Under the pieces are notes generated by a model, which saw nothing but the letters and a program-made list of their open reading frames with translations, ran no database searches and was not told the DNA's origin. This document shows, piece by piece, positions 15,599 to 25,090 of a stretch of DNA of 64,000 nt. Positions within the stretch are counted from its first letter, which is position 1. Every line of letters begins with the position of its first letter. Source of the DNA: 21-14-0-10-47-8 sp966211795 (GTDB lineage: Bacteria; Bdellovibrionota; Bdellovibrionia; Bdellovibrionales; Bdellovibrionaceae); contig CBIHNW010000004.1 of assembly GCA_966211795.1 (NCBI GenBank), positions 1-64,000 of the forward strand. The letters run 5' to 3'. The translations under genes were made by a program, and so were the position numbers.

Positions 15599-18141
15599 AG
15601 GCTGCAGATTTCGAACTTCTTTTACCTTGTGGACAAAAAGAAATGGCCGAAGCGGCCATTCAAAACGGCGCGGATGCCATCTACGTCGGCTTTCCGGGTT
15701 TCAATGCCCGCGGCCGCAGCTATGACTTTGAATTGGAAGAGCTTCGCCAGATCATCGAGCTTTGCCATCTGAACGGCGTCAAAGTGAATCTCGCTTTCAA
15801 CATCGTGATCTTCGAAAACGAATTGTCCCGCGTGACCGAGGCCATTCAAAAAGTTCTGCCGCTCAAACCCGACGCCTTGATCGTGCAGGATTTGGGATTG
15901 GTGCGAATGATCAAGGCGATGTGCCCCGAACAGATCGTGCATGCCTCGACGCAAATGACGATCACCAATGATTTGGCGATCGAGCTGCTGGAAGATTTGA
16001 ACATTCGCCGTTTTGTCTTGGGCCGCGAGAATTCATTACCCGAGATCAAGCTCATCGCCGAGCGGACGAAAAAAGAGCTCGAGGTTTTCGTGCACGGTGC
16101 TTTGTGCGTTTCGTACTCGGGCCAATGTTTCACTTCGGAAACTTTGGGCGGGCGCTCGGCCAATCGCGGACAGTGCGCGCAGAGCTGTCGGTTCAGCTAC
16201 GATCTGATCGTCGACGGCGAAAAGAAGAACCTGGTTGATCGCACTTACCTGGTGTCGCCGAAAGATCTTTGCGGCATCGGTCAGATTCCCGAGCTCATGC
16301 AATTGGGCGTGAAAAGTTTCAAAGTCGAGGGACGCCTGAAAAGTCCCGAATACGTCGCGCAGGTTGCAAAATCTTTCCGCACGGCCATCGATAAAACCCT
16401 GCAACATAATTCTTTGAGCGAATCTCAGCTGCAGGCCGAGAAAAACAAAATGGGTGTCGAGTACTCGCGCGGATTTTTCCCTGGTTGGCTGAACGGCGTG
16501 AATCACCAAGAGCTGGTTGACGGCACATTCAGCTCGCACCGCGGGGTCGAAATCGGCAAGATCACCTCGATTCAAAAAAATTCGATGGTGATCGAGCTGA
16601 ACGACGGCAAACTGGAAATTGAAAACGGTGATGGCTTGTCCTGGTTCGAGGGCAAAGAGAAAAAAGGCGGCTCGATCTATTCGGTGCATCGCGATCGAAA
16701 CAATCTGGTGGTCGAGTTTTCGAATTCCACCGTGCTCGCCGCTCATTCGGTGGGCTCGCTGGTTTATTTCAATCATGATCGCAGCCAGAAAAAAGAAATC
16801 GAAAAGTCGCTGACGGATAAGAACGTCTTTAAGAAAATTCCGGTTCAGGTTGCGCTGACGCTTGAAGAGGGAAAACCCTTGGTGGCTCAAGTCCGTGACG
16901 GCCGCTTCGAACTCCGCCTGCAATCAGAAGGTGTGTTATCGAAAGCGCAGAACAAGCCCCTGAATGAAGACTTGATGTACGACGAGTTTTCGTCATTGGC
17001 GAACACCGTTTTTCATCTGGATCGTGGTGCGTTTCAAACGAATCTGTCGAACGCGCCGGCGCTGTTTCTGACTCATAAAGAAATTAAAAATCTGCGGCAG
17101 AAGCTCTTTGCGGAGCTCACCCGATTGCGAAAAGAAAATAAGATCGAAAGCTCGGGCCAGGTGCAGGTGAAGGATTTGGATCTGCCGCCGATGGCGCTGG
17201 AGACATCGGCCAAGGTTGCAAACGCGACGATCGGTCTGAATGTACTTCTGCGAAACAAAGAACAGGTTCGGGATTTGATCGCGGCCACTGAGGCTGCGCA
17301 GATTCAGGCCACGCAGTTGCGTTCCGTCTGTCTCGACTTTGAATTCGGCCGTGATTACAAAGATTCGGTCGAGTCGTTGCGCCAAGCAGGCTTCAAGGTC
17401 GGCATTGCGACCACGCGGATTTTAAAGCCGCAAGAGTACATCAATCTCAAAATCATTCACTCGATGAATCCGGATTTCATCTTGGTCCGAAACCTGGGTG
17501 CGCTTTATTATTTCAAGCACATCCAAAAATTTGCGGGGCCTTTGAAAGGCGATTTCAGTCTGAACGTCACCAACCACCACACGTTTCAGTATTTAACAAA
17601 CAAGGGCTTGGACTCGGTTTGCCTGTCCTATGATCTGAATCTGGAGCAGACGATCCGCCTGCTTGAAAACGTGGACGCTTCGAAAGCCGAGATCACCATT
17701 CATCAATCGATGCCCAGCTTTCACATGGAACATTGCGTGTTCGCGGCGTTTCTGAGCAAAGGCAAAAGCTATAAAGACTGTGGCAAACCTTGCGAAAAAC
17801 ACAAAGTGCAGTTGAAAGACCAATTCGGCAATTATCATTGGATCAAGCCTGATCAGGAATGTCGAAATACCATGTACAATTCCAGCGCGCAGACGGCCCT
17901 GCCTTATTTGAATTCTTGGCAGCAACTGGGCCTAGGCGAGATCCGTTACGAAGCCTTGCATGAAGAGGGCGCCGAACTGATTAAAAAGATTCGCAACTAT
18001 GTTGACGTCTTGGCCGGAACCAAAACGGTCGCGGCTGCCATGACCGATCTTGAAACCACTGAAGTCTACGGTCTTTCTCCACGTCAGCTCGACAAGTCGC
18101 AAGAATACCAAGCGCGCAAAAAAGACCATAGCTTCTTATAG
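15595..18141 (+). CDS. U32-family protein, RlhA/TrhP-type RNA hydroxylase
   Basis: 848 residues. The first 330 residues are the U32 core, with LLLPCGQKEMAEAAIQNGAD at the start and the cysteine block HGALCVSYSGQC (C171, C178) followed by SANRGQCAQSCR (C194, C198), the likely iron-sulfur site. The middle and end carry the extra domain of the longer family members (DUF3656-like) and a second Cys-rich region near residue 730 (KDCGKPCEKHKVQLKD). U32 proteins were first called collagenases. E. coli RlhA makes 5-hydroxycytidine in 23S rRNA and TrhP makes 5-hydroxyuridine in tRNA, both dependent on iron-sulfur clusters and prephenate. Overlap with a chorismate mutase gene fits that chemistry. The length is greater than RlhA (about 650), so rRNA versus tRNA cannot be decided. 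Confidence 0.88.
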   Translation: MKAADFELLLPCGQKEMAEAAIQNGADAIYVGFPGFNARGRSYDFELEELRQIIELCHLNGVKVNLAFNIVIFENELSRVTEAIQKVLPLKPDALIVQDLGLVRMIKAMCPEQIVHASTQMTITNDLAIELLEDLNIRRFVLGRENSLPEIKLIAERTKKELEVFVHGALCVSYSGQCFTSETLGGRSANRGQCAQSCRFSYDLIVDGEKKNLVDRTYLVSPKDLCGIGQIPELMQLGVKSFKVEGRLKSPEYVAQVAKSFRTAIDKTLQHNSLSESQLQAEKNKMGVEYSRGFFPGWLNGVNHQELVDGTFSSHRGVEIGKITSIQKNSMVIELNDGKLEIENGDGLSWFEGKEKKGGSIYSVHRDRNNLVVEFSNSTVLAAHSVGSLVYFNHDRSQKKEIEKSLTDKNVFKKIPVQVALTLEEGKPLVAQVRDGRFELRLQSEGVLSKAQNKPLNEDLMYDEFSSLANTVFHLDRGAFQTNLSNAPALFLTHKEIKNLRQKLFAELTRLRKENKIESSGQVQVKDLDLPPMALETSAKVANATIGLNVLLRNKEQVRDLIAATEAAQIQATQLRSVCLDFEFGRDYKDSVESLRQAGFKVGIATTRILKPQEYINLKIIHSMNPDFILVRNLGALYYFKHIQKFAGPLKGDFSLNVTNHHTFQYLTNKGLDSVCLSYDLNLEQTIRLLENVDASKAEITIHQSMPSFHMEHCVFAAFLSKGKSYKDCGKPCEKHKVQLKDQFGNYHWIKPDQECRNTMYNSSAQTALPYLNSWQQLGLGEIRYEALHEEGAELIKKIRNYVDVLAGTKTVAAAMTDLETTEVYGLSPRQLDKSQEYQARKKDHSFL

Positions 18142-18156
18142 TGCCTTCGATTCAAA

Positions 18157-18190
18157 TCCAATATGCTGGGCAAATGACCATCATATTGGA
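18157..18190 (+). repeat. 34-base palindromic element, copy 2
   Basis: TCCAATATGCTGG pairs with CCATCATATTGGA (13-bp stem, one mismatch) around the 8-base loop GCAAATGA. Copy 1 at 5241-5274 is its near-identical counterpart on the other strand. This copy lies just downstream of the U32 stop; no T-run follows. Confidence 0.7.
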
Positions 18191-18239
18191 CTTTGTTGAA
18201 AAGACGGGATGAAGGCAGAAAGGTCTTTTCTTTCTCCGT

Positions 18240-18860
18240 TCAGCGGAAACACTGAAAAAGAGCTTTGGCAATGAACGTATAGGGCTTTGTCTCGCAATTC
18301 TTGTGAACCGCAAAATCAGTCAACTGCCGCAGCGAATCCGAGCCACATTGGGCTTTGGCATTCGCGACGGCCCGAGCCTTGGCCGTTCCTTCGTCGGCGC
18401 CATCGGGCAGATCCAGATCACAAGCCACCGTGGCGTTGAGCTCGCCTTGCGCTTCGATGATCTGGCGTTTCGGAGCAAGGTCACAATAGGTTGGATTTTC
18501 ATCGAGAGTGCCTTCGGCCGCTCGTCCATTCGCATCTAAAGCGCGAAGGGTTCCGACGTTTCCGATGATTTGCAGAAAAAAGTTTTCACCTTCATAGATC
18601 GTCGGGAGGCCCGGATAAAGATGGCGAACTTTGACGACCCGGACCGGATCGTCTTTCACGCCATATGTCTGGCCGTGAAACATTTGGACGTTTTCCATAA
18701 TGGCAATCATATGGTGATCGTCGGTCTCGGAAAGCCGCACACCGGGGACGGTGCCATTGTTCGAAGTGCCGAGCGTGTAGCAGGCGCGATTTGTTTCGGT
18801 GGCATACAGGGGTGAGCCCATCATCAGGGCGCATCCGGTGATCATCAGTAACTGTTTCAT
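18240..18860 (-). CDS. Secreted hypothetical protein
   Basis: 206 residues with a signal peptide (MKQLLMITGCALMMGSPLYA). The mature part has about eight Cys, consistent with disulfides in the periplasm or outside. A Lys/Ala-rich segment at about residue 160 (GTAKARAVANAKAQCG) resembles a DUF-type periplasmic fold but I do not recognise the family. The gene is divergent from a LysR regulator 85 bases away, the usual arrangement of a regulator and its target. Confidence 0.75.
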   Translation of the reverse strand: MKQLLMITGCALMMGSPLYATETNRACYTLGTSNNGTVPGVRLSETDDHHMIAIMENVQMFHGQTYGVKDDPVRVVKVRHLYPGLPTIYEGENFFLQIIGNVGTLRALDANGRAAEGTLDENPTYCDLAPKRQIIEAQGELNATVACDLDLPDGADEGTAKARAVANAKAQCGSDSLRQLTDFAVHKNCETKPYTFIAKALFQCFR

Positions 18861-18916
18861 TTTATTCTCCTTGGTTGAAACTGAAATCGATGTACCCTGG
18901 GAAAATGTTGAATAAA

Positions 18917-18945
18917 ATCGAATTGTTTTCTACAAATGGTTCGAT
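18917..18945. promoter_or_regulatory. Inverted repeat in the LysR divergent control region
   Basis: ATCGAA at 18917-18922 and TTCGAT at 18940-18945 form an inverted repeat that ends at the LysR start codon. The 17-base spacing and the position between divergent genes make it a candidate LysR binding site, possibly autoregulatory. Confidence 0.35.
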
Positions 18946-19815
18946 ATGGAAACCAATCGACTGAAGCAGCTCTGCGTCGTTCACGAAACCGGGAATCTGC
19001 GCAAAGCCGCCGAAATTTTAAATATGTCCCACAGCGCCCTGTCGAAATCGCTCAAGGTCTTGCAACAGGAATTAAAGCTCGAACTTTTGCAACAGCATGG
19101 ACGCGGCATCGTGCTGACGGCCGAGGGCAAAGCCTTCGTCGTCAAAGCCCAGGCATTTTTGGATATGGAAAAACAGATGCTCGCGCAAAATCACCGCATA
19201 ACCGACATGTACAAGATCGGCGCGATCGAATCCTTCAGCACCCACTTTTTGGGAATGACATGGGCCCGGCATTTTCCGAACCAGCCTTTGCAAATTCATG
19301 AGATGTCATCGGGACATCTCGAAGACGCGGTTTTAAATGGCCAAATCGACGTGGCCATCACCTATGATCCCGTCCCGATGAAAGATCTCGAGTTTGTTTC
19401 GGTCGGAAAAGTTTCGATGGGCATTTATCATCGCAAGGGCAGTTTTAAAAACATGGCCTTCGCAAAAATTCCGTTTATCGCGCCGTTGATACCTTCGGTG
19501 GGTACTCCGTCTTCCGCCAAAGGTTTGGATGGCTGGCCCGAGCATGAATCTCCGCGTAACATTCAGTACCGGGTGGATCTGATGGAATCAGGACTGGCAT
19601 TGGCGCGAAGCGGGCAGGGCGCCATCTTCATTCCGGACTTTGTGGCGAAGACCCAGAATCAAGCTTTGGCGGATGATTACAAGCTGATCGAACACGCCAT
19701 GCCGCAAGGACTGAAGAAAGTTGAACGCCGGGTTTTTCTGGTGACGCTTGAATCACGCCAAAAAGAAAAAATGATTCGCGAGCTCAAGAAGATGATCGAG
19801 AGCGAGTGCCGATAA
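18946..19815 (+). CDS. LysR-family transcriptional regulator
   Basis: 289 residues. Residues 1-60 form the winged helix-turn-helix (LCVVHETGNLRKAAEILNMS then HSALSKSLKVLQQEL). The rest is a periplasmic-binding-protein-like effector domain. The recognition helix departs from the common S.PA(V/L)S form with HSALSKSLK, which is seen in several family branches. Divergent orientation suggests it regulates the secreted protein at 18240-18860 and itself. Confidence 0.92.
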   Translation: METNRLKQLCVVHETGNLRKAAEILNMSHSALSKSLKVLQQELKLELLQQHGRGIVLTAEGKAFVVKAQAFLDMEKQMLAQNHRITDMYKIGAIESFSTHFLGMTWARHFPNQPLQIHEMSSGHLEDAVLNGQIDVAITYDPVPMKDLEFVSVGKVSMGIYHRKGSFKNMAFAKIPFIAPLIPSVGTPSSAKGLDGWPEHESPRNIQYRVDLMESGLALARSGQGAIFIPDFVAKTQNQALADDYKLIEHAMPQGLKKVERRVFLVTLESRQKEKMIRELKKMIESECR

Positions 19816-19887
19816 GCCCACGGCGCGCGGGTCGATCATGCGACGGCGCGCCGGCCGATAAGCCCATGGCTCTCGCGCTCGAACAGG

Positions 19888-21123
19888 TTACCGCAAGCAG
19901 TCCGAAGTTTTCACTCCGGCCAGGGCACAACTTTCAATCAGTGTTTGGTGAAAGCTCAGCTGGCTGAGGGCGAGATCCGTTTCGCTGTCCAAGAGACGAT
20001 TTTGCTCGATGAAAAGATCATTGGTCGAAATTCGTCCCAGTCGAAAGGTTTTTAAAATATCCAAGTAAAGACCTTTGGCCTTTTCAAGATTTTTTTTCGA
20101 TTCGGTGAGGTTTTGGCGGGCGATATTGATTTTCTCTTTCAGAAACACAAATCTTTGTTTTAAAGTTTGCTCGGTGTCCTTGTAATCATTCTGGGCCGCG
20201 ACTTTTTCGGCTAGCGCGGAAGACACCAGCGCTTTGGTTTCCAGTCGGGACCACAAAGGTAATGTCAACGTCGCCAGGCCCACCCACTGTTTCGTGTCTC
20301 GTTCTTTGATCGGTGATTCCTGATACACCAGGCTGAGATCCAAGGATGGCCAATAGGCGCCACGACTGGCTTGCCACAATTCATCTTTGGACTGAGCCAG
20401 CCAATATTTTTGCTCGATCAATGGAAGCTGTTTCTGGGTGTCGATTTGGACGCCAACAGATTCAGAGAAAGGCCAATCCTTCGTTTCCAGATCCGTTACG
20501 AAAGTCGAAAGGATCAACGAACGATTTTCGCTGACATCCAAAGCCGCCAAGCGAGCCTTGTTTCTTTGCTGGGCCAGGTCGACTTCGGCTTTGGTCATTT
20601 CCTGGGCCGGCAATTTTCCCTGAGCGTAACGGTCCTTGACGATGCGAAGGGTCTCTTCTTTCAGTTTCAACAAACCCTCTTGAATGCGATGGCTTTCCGC
20701 CAGGTACAAAGATTTGAAGATCAAATCCGACGCCTTCAACTCGACGGTGAGCGCCTGATTCAATAGGCCCAGCTCGGCGTATTTGTTCTGTGCTTTGGCG
20801 GCTTGCAAAGACTTCCAATCGGCACCGCCGCGAAAGAGATTCCAATTCACGTCCGCTTCCAGATAATCCACGGTTTCGGTCGTGTTCAGGGATCCACTCG
20901 TGTTGGTGCCATCGAATTTGACGTCTGTTTTTTTCTTATTCGCAGAAACGCTCAGAGACGGTGTCCAAAACAATTTCTTCGACAGCAAGACATCTTCGCT
21001 GGTTTCCAGATTCTGTTTCTGCGTCTGGATGCTCAGGTTTTGATTTTTAAAATTTTCCAGATCGTTGAAAAAAACGGGGCCAGCCTGAGCGACGGAAAGA
21101 AAAGAAATCAAAGCGAGCATCAT
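19888..21123 (-). CDS. TolC-family outer membrane efflux protein
   Basis: 411 residues with a signal peptide (LALISFLSVAQAG). It has the long alpha-helical repeat layout of TolC/OprM proteins, including NWNLFRGGADWKSLQAAKAQ and LFIEQNRLLDSETDLALSQLSF near the end. It forms the outer-membrane exit duct of the efflux complex with the two genes upstream. ATGATG at its start overlaps the RND gene stop. Confidence 0.88.
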   Translation of the reverse strand: MMLALISFLSVAQAGPVFFNDLENFKNQNLSIQTQKQNLETSEDVLLSKKLFWTPSLSVSANKKKTDVKFDGTNTSGSLNTTETVDYLEADVNWNLFRGGADWKSLQAAKAQNKYAELGLLNQALTVELKASDLIFKSLYLAESHRIQEGLLKLKEETLRIVKDRYAQGKLPAQEMTKAEVDLAQQRNKARLAALDVSENRSLILSTFVTDLETKDWPFSESVGVQIDTQKQLPLIEQKYWLAQSKDELWQASRGAYWPSLDLSLVYQESPIKERDTKQWVGLATLTLPLWSRLETKALVSSALAEKVAAQNDYKDTEQTLKQRFVFLKEKINIARQNLTESKKNLEKAKGLYLDILKTFRLGRISTNDLFIEQNRLLDSETDLALSQLSFHQTLIESCALAGVKTSDCLR

Positions 21124-24100
21124 GACTTTTGCTCCTTACGCTGGAGATAAATGAATTGCAAAGCCGGCACGATGTACAGGGTCAGCAAAGTCGAGATCCA
21201 AAGACCACCACAGACCGCAATGCCCAAAGGCTGAAGGATCTTGCCGCCTTCGCCAAAACCCAGCGCAATCGGCAGCATGCCAAGAACGGTGGTCAGCGAG
21301 GTCATCAGGATTGGACGCACCCGTGCCAGCGAGGCTTCGATTGTCGCCACCTTGGCGCCGCGGCCTTCTTCGAAAAGCTTCTTGATAAAGTCGACCAGGA
21401 TGATGCTGTTAGCGACGGCAATCCCGTTCAACAGGATCGTTCCCAGACCGGAATTTAAAGACAGGCTGCTCTGGAAAATAAAAAGAGAGAGCACGACGCC
21501 GATAAAGCCCAGGGGAATGGCCACCAGAACCAGAAGCGAGTGGATGATATCACCCAATTGCAAAACCATCACCAAGAAGACCAAGAGGATGGAAATCACC
21601 ACCGCCCATTTCAGCTGGGTCAAAGACTCTTGCAGCTCTTTGTCGGGTTGGGCTTCGACCAAAGAAGGCATGCCGGGTTTACCGGAATCCAATTTCGCTT
21701 TGAATTCCTGCAAAGCTTCGTGGGCTTGTTTTTTCTTTTCCTCTTTCAAATGCAGTTGCGATTTATTTTCGCGGGCTTCGACCAAGACCATCGGGGTTTG
21801 GTTTTCCTGGTACAGTCTAGGTGGCTTCATCTCCATCGTCAGATCCGCCAATGCACCCAGCGGAATCAGGCGGCCTTCGAAACCGATCGGCAGTGCTTTC
21901 ACGTAATCCAGCGAGGTCACCGAATCTTGCGACAGGCGAAGATAGATGGGGAGCTCTTGCTGATTTTGAAAAATGCGATCGACATAAACGCCTTCGGTCA
22001 CGACGCGCAGGTAATGAGAGACGTCGACTTTGCTCAGAACTTCGGATTCCGATCCCGACTGCGTGAAGGGGCGAAGCGTGATTTGCTTTTCACTTTCCGA
22101 CGTCGGCGTGACCTGAACTTTTTCGAAGATGCCTTTTTCCACCAGCAAGGTGCGCATGTCCTGCGCCAGCTGCAGTCTCATTTCAGGTGCGCCGCCCGTG
22201 ATTTCCAGACGGAAGGTCGGTGGATCCGGAATCTCCAGCTCGGACGGGTTCCAGGCTTCGACCCAATAGAATTTGGTCGGCGTGTTTTTATACCGATCTT
22301 CGGCCTGCTGAACCAATCCTTCGACTTTCTTTTTGTCCTTCAGGCGCAACATGATGAAGCCATTGTTGGTGCCCTGAATCTGCGTGAAGGTGTACAGAAA
22401 TTCTTGGCCAAAGTTGGCGTTCAAATCCTGCTCGAGACTCTCCAGTTCCGATTCGACCTGTTTCGTGGTCGAGAAAACCGGCGACGAAACTCCGACCATC
22501 AGCCAATCGCTTTCGGGTTTGCCGATGACCTCTTTTTTCAGATGCGGCAATGCAAAGCCGACCAATAAAACCAAAAGGACCACGACGCTGCTGAACACGA
22601 TTTTCTGCAGGGACCTTGAATCCAGGAAAATTTCCAGCGTCCTGCGGTAGCCGCTTTCCAATCGCTTCAAACCATTTTCAAATGGCGAGTGGACCTCGAG
22701 CTGAGTGCCGCGCGAGAGCAGCTGCAGACGAATGGTCGGCACCAAAATCAAAGCGACGACCGCCGAAAATCCGTGCGAGAAAATCACGGCCTTGGCCAGA
22801 TCTCCGAGCAAGGAATGCGTCAGGCCCTGAGTGAAAATCAACGGGAAAAAGACGACCAAGGAAGCCAGGGTCGAAGCTATGATCGGCAGCTTCACCTCGT
22901 TGACCGCATCTAAAATCACGCGGGCTTTTTCGAGATAGCTCAGATGTCCTTTTTGGTGCTCAAAGTGACGGACGATATTTTCGAGGACGACCACCGAGGC
23001 ATCGACGTTCATGCCGGCGGAAAGGGCCAGGCCCCCCAAGGAAATCATGTTCAGGTTCATACCCGTCAGGCGCATCAAGATGAAAGCGAGCAACAGGCTC
23101 AGCGGAATTTCGATGGCGGCGGTGATGACGTTCTTAAAGCTACCGATGAAAATAAAGAGCACGACGACCGCGAGAAAGGCCGCCAGAAAAACTTCTTTGA
23201 CGACGCTGAGAACGCTCTTATTGATGAATTCGGATGGGTTGACCAGAACTTTGAATTGAACGTCCGAGGGCCACTGCTTTTCCAGCACCTTCAGCTCGTC
23301 CATGATCTGGTCGGACATGTTTTTGACGTTCCCGCCCTCTTTCGGAGTGGCAAAAAGAATCAAGCTTTCAACGCCGCTGGTTTTAAACTTCTGTCGGCTC
23401 TCTTTCGAAATGCCCGTCGTGATTTTCGAAATGTCTTTGAGAAAAATAGGGGCGTGGCCGCGATCCGAAACTCGAACCCGTGCCAGGGAATCCATGCCGT
23501 CCACGGTTTTCGGCAGATCGATCAGGTATTCTTTTTCGCCGAGCTTGAGATTTCCTCCATTCAAGCCGATGACGGCCGCCTGGATGGCCGCCTGCACCTG
23601 GGGCGTGCTGATTTCATACTGCGCCAGCTTTTCGGGCATCAAGGTGACGGTGATCTCTTTGCGGTTTGGATTGAACAGACCCACGCCGTCGGCATCCTGG
23701 ATTTTGCCATTCAATGGCGACATCATCGGCTCGAGAATTTGGTAAAGCTCATCCAACGAGCGAAGCGGACTGTAAAAGCTAACGGCCAAGAAGCCGCTGT
23801 TTTCGCGCCAGCTGTTGACGCGAATGCCCCGACGGACGGCCTCGCTGGCGGTCGTGAAGCGCGTGTTCACGCGATTGCGAGTTTCGATCATGGCCTTTTC
23901 GGGATCTGCGCCCCAGCCAAAGACCACTCGGTAAGAGGCTTGTTGATTTCGATATTCGGCCTTCAGTTCTTTCACCTGAAAGCTGTCGATCTTGATGGAT
24001 TGAAGATCGCTCTCGAGATCTTTTCCGTAAGCTTCGAAAAATTGGGTGGCCGATAAAGAGCCCACCGGAATGTTCACCGCGACGGTGGTCTGACTGCTGG

Positions 24101-24206
24101 TGGGAAACAAAGAGATCGGAAGCTGCAGACCGCTCAACACGCCCCAAAGCGCCAAGGCCCCCAAGGTCACATAAACCCGTAAGGGGCGGGTGAAGAGCTG
24201 AATCAT
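21120..24206 (-). CDS. RND-family efflux pump, inner membrane transporter
   Basis: 1028 residues with twelve predicted membrane segments and two large periplasmic loops. Transmembrane segment 4 reads AGMNVDASVVVLEN: one Asp is kept but the second Asp of the AcrB pair is Ala, as in metal-type pumps. The TM10 segment GIAVANSIILVDFIKK lacks the AcrB Lys940. The substrate cannot be assigned. It overlaps the adaptor gene (ATGA) and the TolC gene, so the three are one operon. Confidence 0.9.
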   Translation of the reverse strand: MIQLFTRPLRVYVTLGALALWGVLSGLQLPISLFPTSSQTTVAVNIPVGSLSATQFFEAYGKDLESDLQSIKIDSFQVKELKAEYRNQQASYRVVFGWGADPEKAMIETRNRVNTRFTTASEAVRRGIRVNSWRENSGFLAVSFYSPLRSLDELYQILEPMMSPLNGKIQDADGVGLFNPNRKEITVTLMPEKLAQYEISTPQVQAAIQAAVIGLNGGNLKLGEKEYLIDLPKTVDGMDSLARVRVSDRGHAPIFLKDISKITTGISKESRQKFKTSGVESLILFATPKEGGNVKNMSDQIMDELKVLEKQWPSDVQFKVLVNPSEFINKSVLSVVKEVFLAAFLAVVVLFIFIGSFKNVITAAIEIPLSLLLAFILMRLTGMNLNMISLGGLALSAGMNVDASVVVLENIVRHFEHQKGHLSYLEKARVILDAVNEVKLPIIASTLASLVVFFPLIFTQGLTHSLLGDLAKAVIFSHGFSAVVALILVPTIRLQLLSRGTQLEVHSPFENGLKRLESGYRRTLEIFLDSRSLQKIVFSSVVVLLVLLVGFALPHLKKEVIGKPESDWLMVGVSSPVFSTTKQVESELESLEQDLNANFGQEFLYTFTQIQGTNNGFIMLRLKDKKKVEGLVQQAEDRYKNTPTKFYWVEAWNPSELEIPDPPTFRLEITGGAPEMRLQLAQDMRTLLVEKGIFEKVQVTPTSESEKQITLRPFTQSGSESEVLSKVDVSHYLRVVTEGVYVDRIFQNQQELPIYLRLSQDSVTSLDYVKALPIGFEGRLIPLGALADLTMEMKPPRLYQENQTPMVLVEARENKSQLHLKEEKKKQAHEALQEFKAKLDSGKPGMPSLVEAQPDKELQESLTQLKWAVVISILLVFLVMVLQLGDIIHSLLVLVAIPLGFIGVVLSLFIFQSSLSLNSGLGTILLNGIAVANSIILVDFIKKLFEEGRGAKVATIEASLARVRPILMTSLTTVLGMLPIALGFGEGGKILQPLGIAVCGGLWISTLLTLYIVPALQFIYLQRKEQKS

Positions 24207-25090
24207 CGGGTCTTTTCCTCTGGTTTTTCCACTTCGATGACTTCGTTTTCTTTCAGCGTGCGGCTGGCGCGAACCACGACCTTGTCGCCAGAGGCGATGC
24301 CGGATTTCACAACGAAAAAGCTATCGCGTTGCTCGCCAAGCTCGATGGATTTTTTATCGACTTTGTTGTCCGCCTTGATCACGCGAACCATGGGCTTGCC
24401 ATCTTGAAAAATCAAAGATGATTCCGGAATCATGAAGATCGAGCCTTGATTGATTTCGAAGGTCGCCTGGCCGACGCTGCCGATCGGTGGTGGTGCATCT
24501 TTCGAGTGAACGAATTCAAATTCGGCAGCAGCCGTTCCCGTGCGCGCATCCACCAAGGGACTGATGCCGACGATGCGAACGGCAAGCTTGGCATCTTTCT
24601 GAGATTCGCAGCGGAACTCGCCAACCTGGCCGGCCTGCACGATGTTCAGCTCGCCGCTGGGAAACTCGGCCGAGAGTTTCAGGGATTTGGGATTGATCAC
24701 GGTGACAAGCTTGTCACCACGCGAGACCTTGGCCATCTGGGTGGTCCAAAAATTACTGACGACACCCGCAATGGGTGCGCGAACCGGGACCGCCGCGTAG
24801 GTGAAGCCCGGATCTTTGTTTTCAAGATACATGATGATTTCGCCAGATTTTACGACCGATCCAAGCGGCTTTAAAATTTTTGTGACGTTGCCTTCGATAT
24901 CGGCGGTGACCAAGGATTGAATCTTGGCTTCGACCTTGACCGGAACAATCACGCGTCGTTTGTCGTCCTGAGGTTTGATTTCCTGCAAGAGAACTTTGGG
25001 TCGGTCTTCCGTTACGGGCGTCGGCGCGGGGGCCGCGTGGGTTGCGGAAAAAGACAGACAAATCAGGCCGATCAGCGTGATAGCGTTCAT
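24203..25090 (-). CDS. RND periplasmic adaptor (membrane fusion protein)
   Basis: 295 residues with a signal peptide (LIGLICLSFSATHAAP). It shows the lipoyl/barrel-sandwich motif (GNVTKILKPLGSVVKSGEII and PVRAPIAGVVSNF), a beta-barrel domain and a membrane-proximal domain, but a very short coiled-coil hairpin. It links the RND pump to the TolC-type channel. First gene of the operon; the 420 bases upstream contain no gene. Confidence 0.85.
   Translation of the reverse strand: MNAITLIGLICLSFSATHAAPAPTPVTEDRPKVLLQEIKPQDDKRRVIVPVKVEAKIQSLVTADIEGNVTKILKPLGSVVKSGEIIMYLENKDPGFTYAAVPVRAPIAGVVSNFWTTQMAKVSRGDKLVTVINPKSLKLSAEFPSGELNIVQAGQVGEFRCESQKDAKLAVRIVGISPLVDARTGTAAAEFEFVHSKDAPPPIGSVGQATFEINQGSIFMIPESSLIFQDGKPMVRVIKADNKVDKKSIELGEQRDSFFVVKSGIASGDKVVVRASRTLKENEVIEVEKPEEKTR

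Noticed and set aside
19811..19870. Duplicated CGATAAGCCCA[CT]GGC after the LysR gene as an att site
   Set aside because: Only two short copies about 45 bases apart, with no integrase; most likely a small local duplication.
22944..24056. 370-residue + strand reading frame opposite the RND gene
   Set aside because: Antisense to a full-length RND pump; no motif, biased composition.
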